Assembly (NCBI GenBank): GCA_027578815.1
Contig: JANBTH010000458.1
Span: forward strand, 1-16,958
From: Coemansia sp. RSA 1804
Taxonomy: Eukaryota; Kickxellomycota; Kickxellomycetes; Kickxellales; Kickxellaceae
Reading direction: 5' to 3'
DNA: 16,958 bases
Shown: positions 8,136 to 16,427 of the stretch, in pieces
Layout of the letters: each line of letters begins with the position of its first letter
Position numbering within the stretch: position 1 is the first letter of the stretch
Notes under the pieces: model-generated
Database searches by the model: none
The model's input: only the letters and a program-made list of their open reading frames with translations
What the model was told of the DNA's origin: nothing
Made by a program: the position numbers and the translations under genes

Positions 8136-11100
8136 TCTTAATGATATGCATACTTCCGCTCGTAATTGGATTAATTACATTCTTATTCTATTGAACGTAT
8201 GGCGTGCACCATGGTATAAGATTACGCTGGAAAAAGCTAATAGCGGTATCATGTAAACCAAAAATGCGTAAAATAACGAAGCCATGTACCCGAAAACGCA
8301 AACAGAAGAGCTGTATGCATTTCCTTTATGAGCGAATGCATGCTGTCTTTCGCAACATTGGTATGTTCACTTTGCTTTCTTTTAACATTGGAAGCAAGGA
8401 AAGGCAAGGTCAGGCGCTAAAAGAACAGCAACAAGCAAAAGTATCGTGGTTTCACTTTTGTTTTCTGTCTATCCAGTTGTTTGTTTCTCATGCCATGGAT
8501 TTATTTTAAGGTCATACGTGCATAGTGTGCAAAGGAAACAAAAGATGCGAGATCCATGAGAGCAACTGGGCATTCCAGTCAACACAATCAGCCTTTTGTC
8601 TTTTGCAAATAAATATCGGTAATGAAAAAGGAATATATGAAAAGTGGAGCTGCGGCAACACATTTAATAAATTATATAAACCAGGATTCAGCGCTTCTTT
8701 GGACACGTGTTTTATATGTCATCTGAAGATGTGTATAATGCGCTGTGCTGTTGGAGTCTTGCTACCACAATCTCTATACTTTATTGCAGAGTTTTCTTTA
8801 ATTTTATCAATGGAAAGATGGTAATCATTGCCGGTATAAGGTAAGCTACACAAAAGATGGCTGGATTGCTCAGCGGTGCCATTTGCTTAGACATGACACA
8901 TTAAGCCACCTGACAGTCTTGATTTTTCATGGAATGGACACAAGGCGTACAAATCATATGCATATTATAAGTAACACAGATGTGTAAAGTGTAGGTATTG
9001 GGAGGTTACCTCTTTGTGCAAGTGAAAGGAAGCGTCTGTCTATATAGCCAATATATTATTTTATCTTTCAAATATTGGGAAGAGTACATAAAACAAAAAA
9101 TGACCAATTTATGTGCGCCAACCGCTTTACTCTTACAGCAGCCAACAAGCAGCAACCAATGCGTGAGAGATATTCCCATGATGTGGAAAAACACAATATA
9201 TCCTTATAAAATCGTAAATGCTCCTCCTTCATATCCGTATTGCTGTTATTGTCTGGATTTTGCTTAAAACGAAATGCATTCTACAGCAGGTAGGAAATTT
9301 CCATTGTTACTAAGCAGGAAAATGCAACCAGACTGGCCAATAGACGCAACGCCCAAAGGGGGTGTATGCGTGAGATACTGCGCATCTGCAGCGCAATTAT
9401 TCTTTAAAGCATAAACGGCAAGTAAATACGCTCAACGCTGGTAGCAAGAAATCCAATAGAATTGTCAATTTTGACCAAGTAGCTCTGCATTTGTGAGTAC
9501 GTTTATGGCACGGTTGCATTTTATTTTGCAAAATTTGAAATACATTGAAGCAGAGAGAGAGCTTTTGCTTCCTTTGTTCATTTCATTGTTTCTTCTTTAT
9601 TGGAGCTTGTGTGGGTTATTTCTATTGAAAAATAGTTTAACAACAATGATGTTGCGCTCAATTCTCCGTTGGAATGTTGGCGGCTTTTTTTGAAAAGTTT
9701 CCGTGTCATTTGGCATTAACCAAAGTAAACAATAATAGCTGTGCAGATAATTACATAATCTCCGGTTATTTTTATGATTGGTGGTCATGTCTTTTGTCGC
9801 TGTTTATAATGAAAATTCTTACGGCAGATATTGCAGCGTGTGTTTACTCTAAAAGTGTTGTGGGGATCTTAAAGATCCAAGCAAAGGAGAAGCAATGAAA
9901 ATTTGCTAATAATCCAAACTGTATTTTTCGGCAAAAATGAGGATCTGTGTTAAAACAGCAATAATACCATTTTACGCTAAAACAAATAAAAGCATAACTA
10001 TGTAGCATAATAATCATAGAAGACAGGATAATCGACTTTAGACTACAACTGCCTACTCTTGGCGTAAGGAAGGTATGTCTGTCTTTTTTTTGTCTAATTA
10101 AAATCAATTTTATTGTTCAATAAAGGCCGAAAAGGTAGCATAATCAAGTCAAATCAGAATAATAATAGAAAAGGCGAAATGTATAAATAAAACACCACAT
10201 GTGAAATGTGGCAAATAAATACCCTTGGGGTTCATTTTCATGCACATAGCCTGCATTTATTTGGGCTAGTGAGAGCACACACATTGGTCAACTGTAATTA
10301 GATAAAAAAAAAGGTAACAGTTATGTGATCCTAACTCTGCAATAGTCTTTGTAAATCACTCTATCCATGTGCAAGATAATTACTTTTTTATTTTGTCACA
10401 GTGGATTGTGAAGATGGATGATGAGTGCTGGCATTTTGTGTACTTTGGGGACGTCAATAAAAGGATATGTTTTAGATAATTCGTCACACTGCCGAGTATG
10501 GAATCTATTTTATTTTGTCTTATTTTTCAAGGAATAATGTAATGTCATTCTCAGACAACAAACGACAAACAATCTAACACCAAGGCCATTTTACTTCAAT
10601 TTCTATTGCTGTGAGCTGCTGCATAGTTTATGTGACCCGTTCAGAAACAATAGGATATTTTTCCCTTTATTTGCAGGCAAAATGCAATGCACTGGCGGAT
10701 CCTTTCCTTCTCTTCGCGCCTAAACTAACAATATACGGAATAAAAGCAAGAAAAATAATTAGGGGCTTGTGCTGATCAAGTAACTGTGAGGCAAATGCAC
10801 TGTATATCCCCCACGTGTCTTTGTTGCCATTATTATACGTTTGAAGAAGCAGCTAGCAAAAGATATTAATACACCTGCTATGTCTTTTCCCTGTGCAATA
10901 GCCCAATTCAATCCAAGCGGTCAGATCAATGCAATTAAGCCTTAGTCAGTATGATACGCATACAAATGAGCAAAGTAAAACCAGTGTGTACGTCACTGCA
11001 CTTGGTGGATGGAGAAGTAATAATTGCCGCTGATTTACTGACCCGTGCTGCAGGTGCAAAGTGGATATATCCAGCTCAAAAAGATAAAGACTTGTCTATA

Positions 11101-12059
11101 ATCCAAGTCAATCATGTATGCATGCGCACTGCTAAATTTAGGTGTATATGCACCCAGTATAACATACGTGGTCAGAGTAAGCGTTCCAATGATTTTCCGA
11201 TAAAGATAGAAAAGAAATAAAAACAAAACAAAAAATAACCCGCATTGCTAGCATTGCAATTTATGTTTGTGGCTACTTGTTTGTTTTGCTTCTGACAGTC
11301 TGTGGATAAAAGAAAGACATACTGCGCACTTGTTTATGCACGGTGCACATAAAGTCACATAGGGCGATGGAATAGCATGCAATTAGCTTGCAACCATGCA
11401 CCGCGTAGTCGTATATCTCTGCTATTTGTTAGATTTATGCGTGTTTGATTGTTCTACGCAATGTAAACAAACAAGCATATAAAAAACTGGCTGTCTTATT
11501 CAGGAAATAAACAAGGGTGGGCATGGAAAAACCTTGTGTTATCTATTCTGCATCAATGTCAAGTGAGCACGATGTGGTTGAACAAACCCTTCCATTAAAT
11601 TCAATTGAACATGTGCAGTGGATGTCTTATTTCTTCCGTCTTTTCTCTCTTTTGGTTCTTTAGGCGATCGTCAAATGCTGTTTACTACTCACTCCAGCAG
11701 AGATGTCTTTTCGTGTTTGTTTTCTGAATAAACGAAAAAATCAAGAGAAACAGGGCTCTAAATACATGGCTGGGTTCTTTGAGGTAGCCCACATCGCAAA
11801 CCTTAATTTTCACTTTGAAAACACAGACGTGGCTGTCACTCACTCAAAGTGATGCAACACAAAGAAGCAAGGTGAACATGTGTCTACATATTCTAGAATA
11901 TTGGAATTTGTAATAGTAGAGGGCATAAATTTGCAACAGTAAAAGAGAAAGACTATTAGCAACAACTACGAAAGAAGAAGAAGAAAAAGAAAGAGACGTT
12001 GACAATGGAACAATTGAAGGTAAAAATAATATGTAGCAAGGTGGTTTGCAACCGGTACA

Positions 12060-12086
12060 TTGTTTTGTTTTGTTTTGTTTTGTTTG
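12060..12086. repeat. (TTTTG)n pentanucleotide microsatellite
   Basis: About five tandem TTTTG units on the plus strand (CAAAA on the CNOT9 sense strand). It lies roughly 90-115 bp beyond the CNOT9 stop and could be in its 3' UTR. Confidence 0.85.
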
Positions 12087-12175
12087 TATCATAGTGCATA
12101 TATGAGCCTGCTTTCATCTCTCATAGCACGCGAGAGAAGAGGAAAGCACGGCAAAGAAGACGCCAACGCACTTGA

Positions 12176-13315
12176 CTATGCTAGCTTCATTATCAGCTGG
12201 TAAACCAGACGTCTATACGCAACGTCCTCCGCGAGAACCTGAGCAAATGTTGAATCGCGCAGATGTTCTGTAATCCCATCATGCATCTCCTCCTTGGCCT
12301 TGTCGTTGTCGGCAAGACGAATAAGACATTTTGTCACGCTCTTCAGCAGTCTGCCCGAAGGAGCCGCAACCATCTGGTTTATTACGTTGTTGAGAATAAC
12401 AAGCACCGTGTGTAGTCTCTTTGGGTGCGAGGTAACGTAGTGAAAGCCCCCATCGTCCAGAATTATCTTTTGGAAGATAAAGGTGGCCACTACCTTGCAC
12501 AGCTCGCTACCAATGTCCATAATTTTGAGGCACAGAGGCAGGAACTCTGTGGCAACAAAAAAATTGATGACTTCGTGGTTGTCGTATTTGACCAAAGCGC
12601 CAATAACACCAAGGCTTGTCAACCGCAGATTGTCGTACTGCTTGGCCTTGCTTGTTGTGCTCAAAAAGGGGTAAAGAAGCTGTGGCACGTTCGCTTTAAG
12701 AAGCTGCATACGTGTCTGCTCATGGGTGGCAACAAGCTGGAGAAGAGCCAGCGAATTGCATGCGCGGTTGGACACGGGCATGGTGAGAGCTGGTGGGTTG
12801 AGTAACGGATATATGGCAATGATCTCCTGGTAGAGTATTGTCATTACGCCGTACGAGTTCCACAGGGCAACCCCCAAGTCCGGGTTCTGATCGCGCCTCC
12901 GACTAAGCTCTGCTAGAGCCTGCTCGCGGTTGTTCAGAGAAAACAGCTCCAGCATGAGCTGGTACAGCACTTCGTTGTCCGAATTCGACGTTGTAGCTGC
13001 TGTCTGGTGATTTCCTGCCCCATTCCCACTCTCAATAACGGCGCCGGTACCAGTGGTGTTTCCGCCATTTGTCGCCGCCGGACCAGCAAACATCCCATTC
13101 AGCATCGTGCTAGATGCAGCAGTGTTTTGCTGGCCGCCAGGTCGCGAGTAGAGCATTTGATTCTGGTAATTCATTGTCGCACTGTTTTTAGAGTATAATG
13201 GTAAAGCCAGTTGTTGCTGCTCGCGATGTTTTTGCTGCTGGGCATAGAAATGACTGTTGACAGAAGGCTCAAAATTGTGATACACCTCGATTTCCGTGCT
13301 GCCACTATTGTTCAT
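12176..13315 (-). CDS. CAF40: CCR4-NOT complex subunit CNOT9 / Caf40 / Rcd1
   Basis: Intronless gene for 379 residues. CNOT9 is the armadillo-repeat subunit of the CCR4-NOT deadenylase complex. It contacts NOT1 and recruits RNA-binding partners through tryptophan-accepting pockets. The core fills residues about 115-379 and aligns over its whole length with the family: QALAELSRRR (132-141), NPPALT (173-178), SNRACNSLALLQ (182-193), the near-invariant LRLTSLGVIGALVK (230-243), EVINFF (248-253), LPLCLKIM (259-266), SGRLLKSVTKCLIRL (320-334) and STFAQVL (355-361). Residues 1-112 are a Gln/Asn/Thr/Gly-rich, probably disordered extension. The open frame extends upstream to 13387, but that codon is TTG. 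The first ATG is at 13315 with A at -3, so I place the start there. The bases just before it (GGTAGA) resemble an acceptor, so a 5'-UTR intron is possible. It is divergent from SOM1. Confidence 0.96.
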   Translation of the reverse strand: MNNSGSTEIEVYHNFEPSVNSHFYAQQQKHREQQQLALPLYSKNSATMNYQNQMLYSRPGGQQNTAASSTMLNGMFAGPAATNGGNTTGTGAVIESGNGAGNHQTAATTSNSDNEVLYQLMLELFSLNNREQALAELSRRRDQNPDLGVALWNSYGVMTILYQEIIAIYPLLNPPALTMPVSNRACNSLALLQLVATHEQTRMQLLKANVPQLLYPFLSTTSKAKQYDNLRLTSLGVIGALVKYDNHEVINFFVATEFLPLCLKIMDIGSELCKVVATFIFQKIILDDGGFHYVTSHPKRLHTVLVILNNVINQMVAAPSGRLLKSVTKCLIRLADNDKAKEEMHDGITEHLRDSTFAQVLAEDVAYRRLVYQLIMKLA

Positions 13316-13814
13316 TCTACCGCCTCCGGGTAAAGAATGAAGATTGAAAAGACAAAAGGAGAGATAATAGTAAAAAAGCAAAGGCAAGTTAAAAAGAAAA
13401 GACCATTCGCATTTGTAAAGTGCAATATTCGTTCCTCTTAGTGCGCTGTTGCTATTCGCCCTTCTATCCTTATTAAAAAGAGGTGGTGTACGTAATGAAA
13501 GAAGTCAGATTGAGTTAAAGAGATTGATAGAGATGGCGGTGAAGAAAGAGTAGTGCTTTGTGGTAAACCCACAAAAACCTTGAAACTCAAGCGCATGTAT
13601 TTTTACCACTCCTCTTCTTCTGACTGACTGCGCCTTGGCTGGCTTAGAGAAAGCTTATTTAGTTTTTTTGTTCTTGCAGGTGAATTGGGTTGGACACGCA
13701 ATTTTTCTTTTCTTTCCTTAGCTGTTTTGTTCCGACATTATTGTCTTTGTAAATCATACATAAAGGTCTGCTTCGCCTATATTAGCTGTTTCTATCTTTT
13801 CAATTGCAACAAAA
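13316..13814. promoter_or_regulatory. Divergent intergenic region between CNOT9 and SOM1
   Basis: This 499-bp region separates the two ATGs and must hold both promoters. It has alternating purine- and pyrimidine-rich patches and a weak TATA-like CATAAAG near 13757 on the plus strand. Two acceptor-like sites on the plus strand (TTCTTGCAG ending 13679 and TTTCCTTAG ending 13720) could indicate a 5'-UTR intron for SOM1. No extra gene is visible. Confidence 0.5.
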
Positions 13815-14045
13815 ATGCCGTCTTCTACCGGAACCGAGCGCTCCCAAAGACAGTCCGATCCATCCAGCGAGTGCGTGCTGTACACGATCCCAGGATACAC
13901 GTGCGTGAAGCACCCGACCAATATTGTATGCAAGTCGTTTAACCGGCTATTCAAAAGGTGTCCACGTCAGCCCAGGGTGGAGATGGTTCTTGAAAACGGT
14001 GTTTTTGTTGATATCCAGAACCTCAGCAACAAGCTCAGTGCATAG
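13815..14045 (+). CDS. SOM1: Som1-like subunit of the mitochondrial inner membrane peptidase complex
   Basis: Small intronless gene for 76 residues. It starts at an ATG preceded by AAAA (A at -3). In yeast, Som1 works with the Imp1/Imp2 protease, which removes sorting signals from proteins on the intermembrane-space side of the inner membrane. Here Cys20, Cys30, Cys39 and Cys49 form an exact CX9C-X8-CX9C pattern. The last pair encloses SFNRLFKR, matching the C-x-PF-x-RLF-xx-C signature of Som1 as I remember it. Length (yeast about 74 residues) and Cys spacing agree. The N-terminal 19 residues are polar, Ser-rich and not a clear presequence, as expected for a Mia40-type import substrate. The tail (50-76) has no recognised motif. 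Identification rests on this pattern rather than a search. Another twin-CX9C protein is the alternative. Confidence 0.82.
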   Translation: MPSSTGTERSQRQSDPSSECVLYTIPGYTCVKHPTNIVCKSFNRLFKRCPRQPRVEMVLENGVFVDIQNLSNKLSA

Positions 14046-14368
14046 AAACCTGATCTTATTTTAGATCCCAAAGCCAAGGAAAGGCCGTAAATTTGCTGGT
14101 TTGGTTTATCACAATCAGATCAAGCACCTTCTTTTAAAAAAATTTTCCTCTACACGCTTTGTGGAGCAAAGCACTGAGCGGTGTTTGCGATCTGTTTGGT
14201 CTTCCTTCTCTTCTCTTTCTTTTCTAGCTTGACCCATGTATTATTCTGTCCTCTCCTCTTTGCCGCTTTGACACGCCTCCTTTCTCATATGGCCAACATC
14301 CTATTTCGATCTCGCATAGAACAACGGTAATAAAAAATTCGACGTTTGCAGAACTTTTTTGACGCAGC
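14046..14368 (+). promoter_or_regulatory. Spacer between SOM1 and the SET gene
   Basis: This 323-bp spacer lies between two tandem genes and must contain the SOM1 3' end and the SET-gene promoter. It has a T/C-rich stretch (about 14200-14226, ending TTTTCTAG) and short A/T runs. I see no TATA box of good quality and no gene. Confidence 0.45.
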
Positions 14369-16300
14369 ATGGCAGTAAATAAGGCTGGTGACAGCGCAAC
14401 TAAACTAAGCGTTCTTTTGGAATGGTTCGAGGACAACAAGGTTACGTTTAACCAAGAAGCAATAGATATCGTACCATACAAGAAGGCATCGAAATCAAAG
14501 AGCAAGAGTAATATTGTCTCGGAAGATGGGTATGGCGTTATTGCTCGTCGCGATCTACGAGATGGCGAACCACTTGTGGTTATACCCAAGTCTGCGGTTC
14601 TCTCTGCAGCGACCAGCGCTCTGGCCTCTCTGCTGTTTGAAGAGCAGATAGGCGACACGTTGGCTCTTCACATGGCAATAATGTACGAGATGTCGCAGGG
14701 GCGTCAGAGCCCCTGGTATGGCTACTTGCAGTCGCTGCCCGAGTGCGCTGATGTTCCGCTTCTGTGGGATGCAGGATCGAGAAAATGGCTCCAGGGAACG
14801 GATGCGTTAAGGATGGTTGAAAGAGACGAGGCTGGGCTAAAGATAGACTTTGGTCGTCTTCAGGAAGTGGTGGCCAGAAATCCGCTGATATTTATTTCTC
14901 AAAACGGGATTGCCTGGGACGACTATAAATGCTTCCTTAGGGTTGCCAGCCTTGCTTCCTCGCGTGCGTTTCTAGTTGATGTGCATAGGGGTAGCTCGAT
15001 GGTTCCTTTTGCGGACATATTTAACCACAAGACAAATTCCGAGAACGTTCACATAGAGAGTGAAGAGATGGTATGTCCACTGTGTGGCGAAGCATTTGGA
15101 TGCGAGCACACTGCCGGTATGGAAAGCGATGCAGAGAACGAGGACGAGGACGGGGATGATAGCGACGTTGATGATGATGCTAGTATGGCTTCAGAACACA
15201 GCCATGGGGATGCAGACAGCAATGAAGGTAGCGGATGGGAAGACGATAGCGACCATGGAGAAGAAGAAGAAGAAGATAGCGACGAGGAACCTGGCGAGGA
15301 GCTTCCCTTGCTTCTGGACGAAAATAACAATCCGATCGCAGATGATGCGCACCCTAGTCAAAGCCAAGCCAACAGTCAAAGCGAGGGTGGTGAAGACGAG
15401 GATGAGGATGGGGACGAAGATGAGGATGAGATGATTGATACGCTTGATATCGTCGTATTCAAACCTTGCAAGGCCAAGCATGAAGTCTTCAACACCTACG
15501 GAAAGCACAGCTCTGCTGCTCTTTTGCATCGATATGGGTTTTGCGACACCAGAAACTTATTTGATTCCGTTTCACTTGACACAGAGCAAGTCCTTAACGC
15601 GCTGGCTAAGCAAGTGTCTGAAAAGCGGGCTTCCGAAGTTGGTCAGTTAATTGACTTGTATGCTGATGTTCTGGAGCCGTGTCATCGGGCTAAGGGAATT
15701 GAAGAGGAGGAGGATGCAGACGAGGAAGAAGACTCTGGCGAAGAGTCCGAAAGCGATCACCCCACATCTGGCCACGGTGAGAATGATGACTCGGACGATG
15801 AATCGGAAGAGGATGAATCCGCTGGAGACACCATGGTCACGCTTTCCATCGATGCACCCGGCCATCCCGATCTTAATCTCGCTGCACTACTTGTCCTGGG
15901 ACTGACAGAAGAGGACACCTTTTCTCAGGTTGCCGGATCGCAAAGTGTTTTCATGCACTACTTTCCGCGTATGCGCAGCTACTGGACTGCATTCCAAGAC
16001 AGGATTGACGCTGGTGCATCCATCCAGACTGCCTATCGCGAGGCTAGCAAGACGACCGATCTGTCCATTAAAAAGGCCACATTAGCAGCTGTATGTCGCG
16101 TCGTGGTCCAGTTGGCCGAGAAGCGTCTGGCCGACGTATCTGACGATGAGCGGGTACTGGGTCAGTGTCCTGCTGGAAACGCAGATGACAATATCGCTTT
16201 ACGGTGGATGTCGGCCAAACAGCTGCGCGAGAACGAAAGAAGTGTTCTGAAACGTTGCGTGAAGCTGTACCAAAACATTGTAACCACATTTTCGTCATAA
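14369..16300 (+). CDS. SET-domain protein lysine methyltransferase (SETD6/Rkm/Rubisco-LSMT type)
   Basis: Intronless gene for 643 residues. The start (GCAGCATGG) has A at -3 and G at +4. The family transfers methyl groups from S-adenosylmethionine to lysines of non-histone proteins; the yeast relatives Rkm1-4 and Efm1 act on ribosomal proteins or eEF1A. SET motifs in order: GYG (54-56) with the following beta strands, SRAF (197-200), MVPFADIFNH (211-220, the NH cofactor-binding motif) and VFNTYGKHSSAALLHRYGF (373-391, Tyr377 the likely catalytic tyrosine). Between NH and Tyr lie CPLCGEAFGCEH (236-247), a possible zinc knuckle, and an acidic block (about 251-356) in which nearly half the residues are Asp/Glu. 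A second acidic block (about 444-484) interrupts the helical C-terminal half, which resembles the Rubisco-LSMT substrate-binding domain (about 395-640). Target and compartment are unknown. I cannot choose between SETD6, Rkm3 and Rkm4. Confidence 0.92.
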   Translation: MAVNKAGDSATKLSVLLEWFEDNKVTFNQEAIDIVPYKKASKSKSKSNIVSEDGYGVIARRDLRDGEPLVVIPKSAVLSAATSALASLLFEEQIGDTLALHMAIMYEMSQGRQSPWYGYLQSLPECADVPLLWDAGSRKWLQGTDALRMVERDEAGLKIDFGRLQEVVARNPLIFISQNGIAWDDYKCFLRVASLASSRAFLVDVHRGSSMVPFADIFNHKTNSENVHIESEEMVCPLCGEAFGCEHTAGMESDAENEDEDGDDSDVDDDASMASEHSHGDADSNEGSGWEDDSDHGEEEEEDSDEEPGEELPLLLDENNNPIADDAHPSQSQANSQSEGGEDEDEDGDEDEDEMIDTLDIVVFKPCKAKHEVFNTYGKHSSAALLHRYGFCDTRNLFDSVSLDTEQVLNALAKQVSEKRASEVGQLIDLYADVLEPCHRAKGIEEEEDADEEEDSGEESESDHPTSGHGENDDSDDESEEDESAGDTMVTLSIDAPGHPDLNLAALLVLGLTEEDTFSQVAGSQSVFMHYFPRMRSYWTAFQDRIDAGASIQTAYREASKTTDLSIKKATLAAVCRVVVQLAEKRLADVSDDERVLGQCPAGNADDNIALRWMSAKQLRENERSVLKRCVKLYQNIVTTFSS

Positions 16301-16427
16301 CGCTGTAGAGATTCGATAGTTGATAGATTGGCTAGCTAAAATACACTATTTGTAACTGAGAAAGAAAAAGAGATGAATAGACGACGTCGTTTGCGAGGAG
16401 GGGTTTAGAGTGCTTGGGGCGATGCTG
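16301..16427. other. Short convergent spacer
   Basis: The SET gene (plus) and the MOSC gene (minus) end only 127 bp apart, so their 3' UTRs probably overlap. No hairpin or poly(A) signal of good quality is visible. Confidence 0.5.

Larger units (their letters stand above)
5913..12175. other. 6.3-kb AT-rich region with no supportable gene
   Basis: This region lies between the start of the HSF-type gene and the stop of CNOT9, both on the minus strand. All reading frames here are short (136 codons or fewer), overlap one another on both strands, and show no domain, coding composition or conserved motif. Examples are 6830-7141 (minus), 7064-7474, 7809-8141, 8204-8509 and 10951-11220 (plus). I found no tRNA, rRNA or spliceosomal snRNA signature, no transposase or reverse-transcriptase motif, and no long terminal repeats. 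It holds homopolymer A/T runs, three TTG tracts, small palindromes (9864-9878; 10195-10211), a pentanucleotide repeat near the CNOT9 end, and isolated acceptor-like sites TTTTGCAG (ending 7902) and TTTGCAG (ending 10676). It may contain the HSF promoter, the CNOT9 3' UTR and noncoding transcripts. A weak TATA-like CTATATCTT lies on the minus strand about 55-65 bp before the HSF ATG. Confidence 0.6.

Noticed and set aside
10195..10211. CCACAT-loop-ATGTGG hairpin
   Set aside because: A 6-bp stem is expected by chance several times in 6 kb, and nothing nearby suggests a terminator or operator.
10951..11220. 89-codon plus-strand frame in the desert
   Set aside because: No recognisable motif, and it ends in Lys-rich A-run translation. 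It is overlapped by an antisense frame of similar quality.
5913..12175. Transposon, telomerase RNA or snRNA in the desert
   Set aside because: I found no terminal repeats, polymerase or transposase motifs, telomere-template-like word or snRNA core sequence by eye. A covariance-model search would be needed to exclude them properly.
13316..13387. Extended N-terminus of CNOT9 from 13387
   Set aside because: The first codon would be TTG and the translation is a hydrophobic, Tyr/Leu-rich stretch from T-rich leader DNA. ATG 13315 fits better.
15049..15529. Long antisense Ser/Phe-rich frames opposite the SET gene
   Set aside because: They are shadows of the GAN-rich acidic codons in the sense strand.
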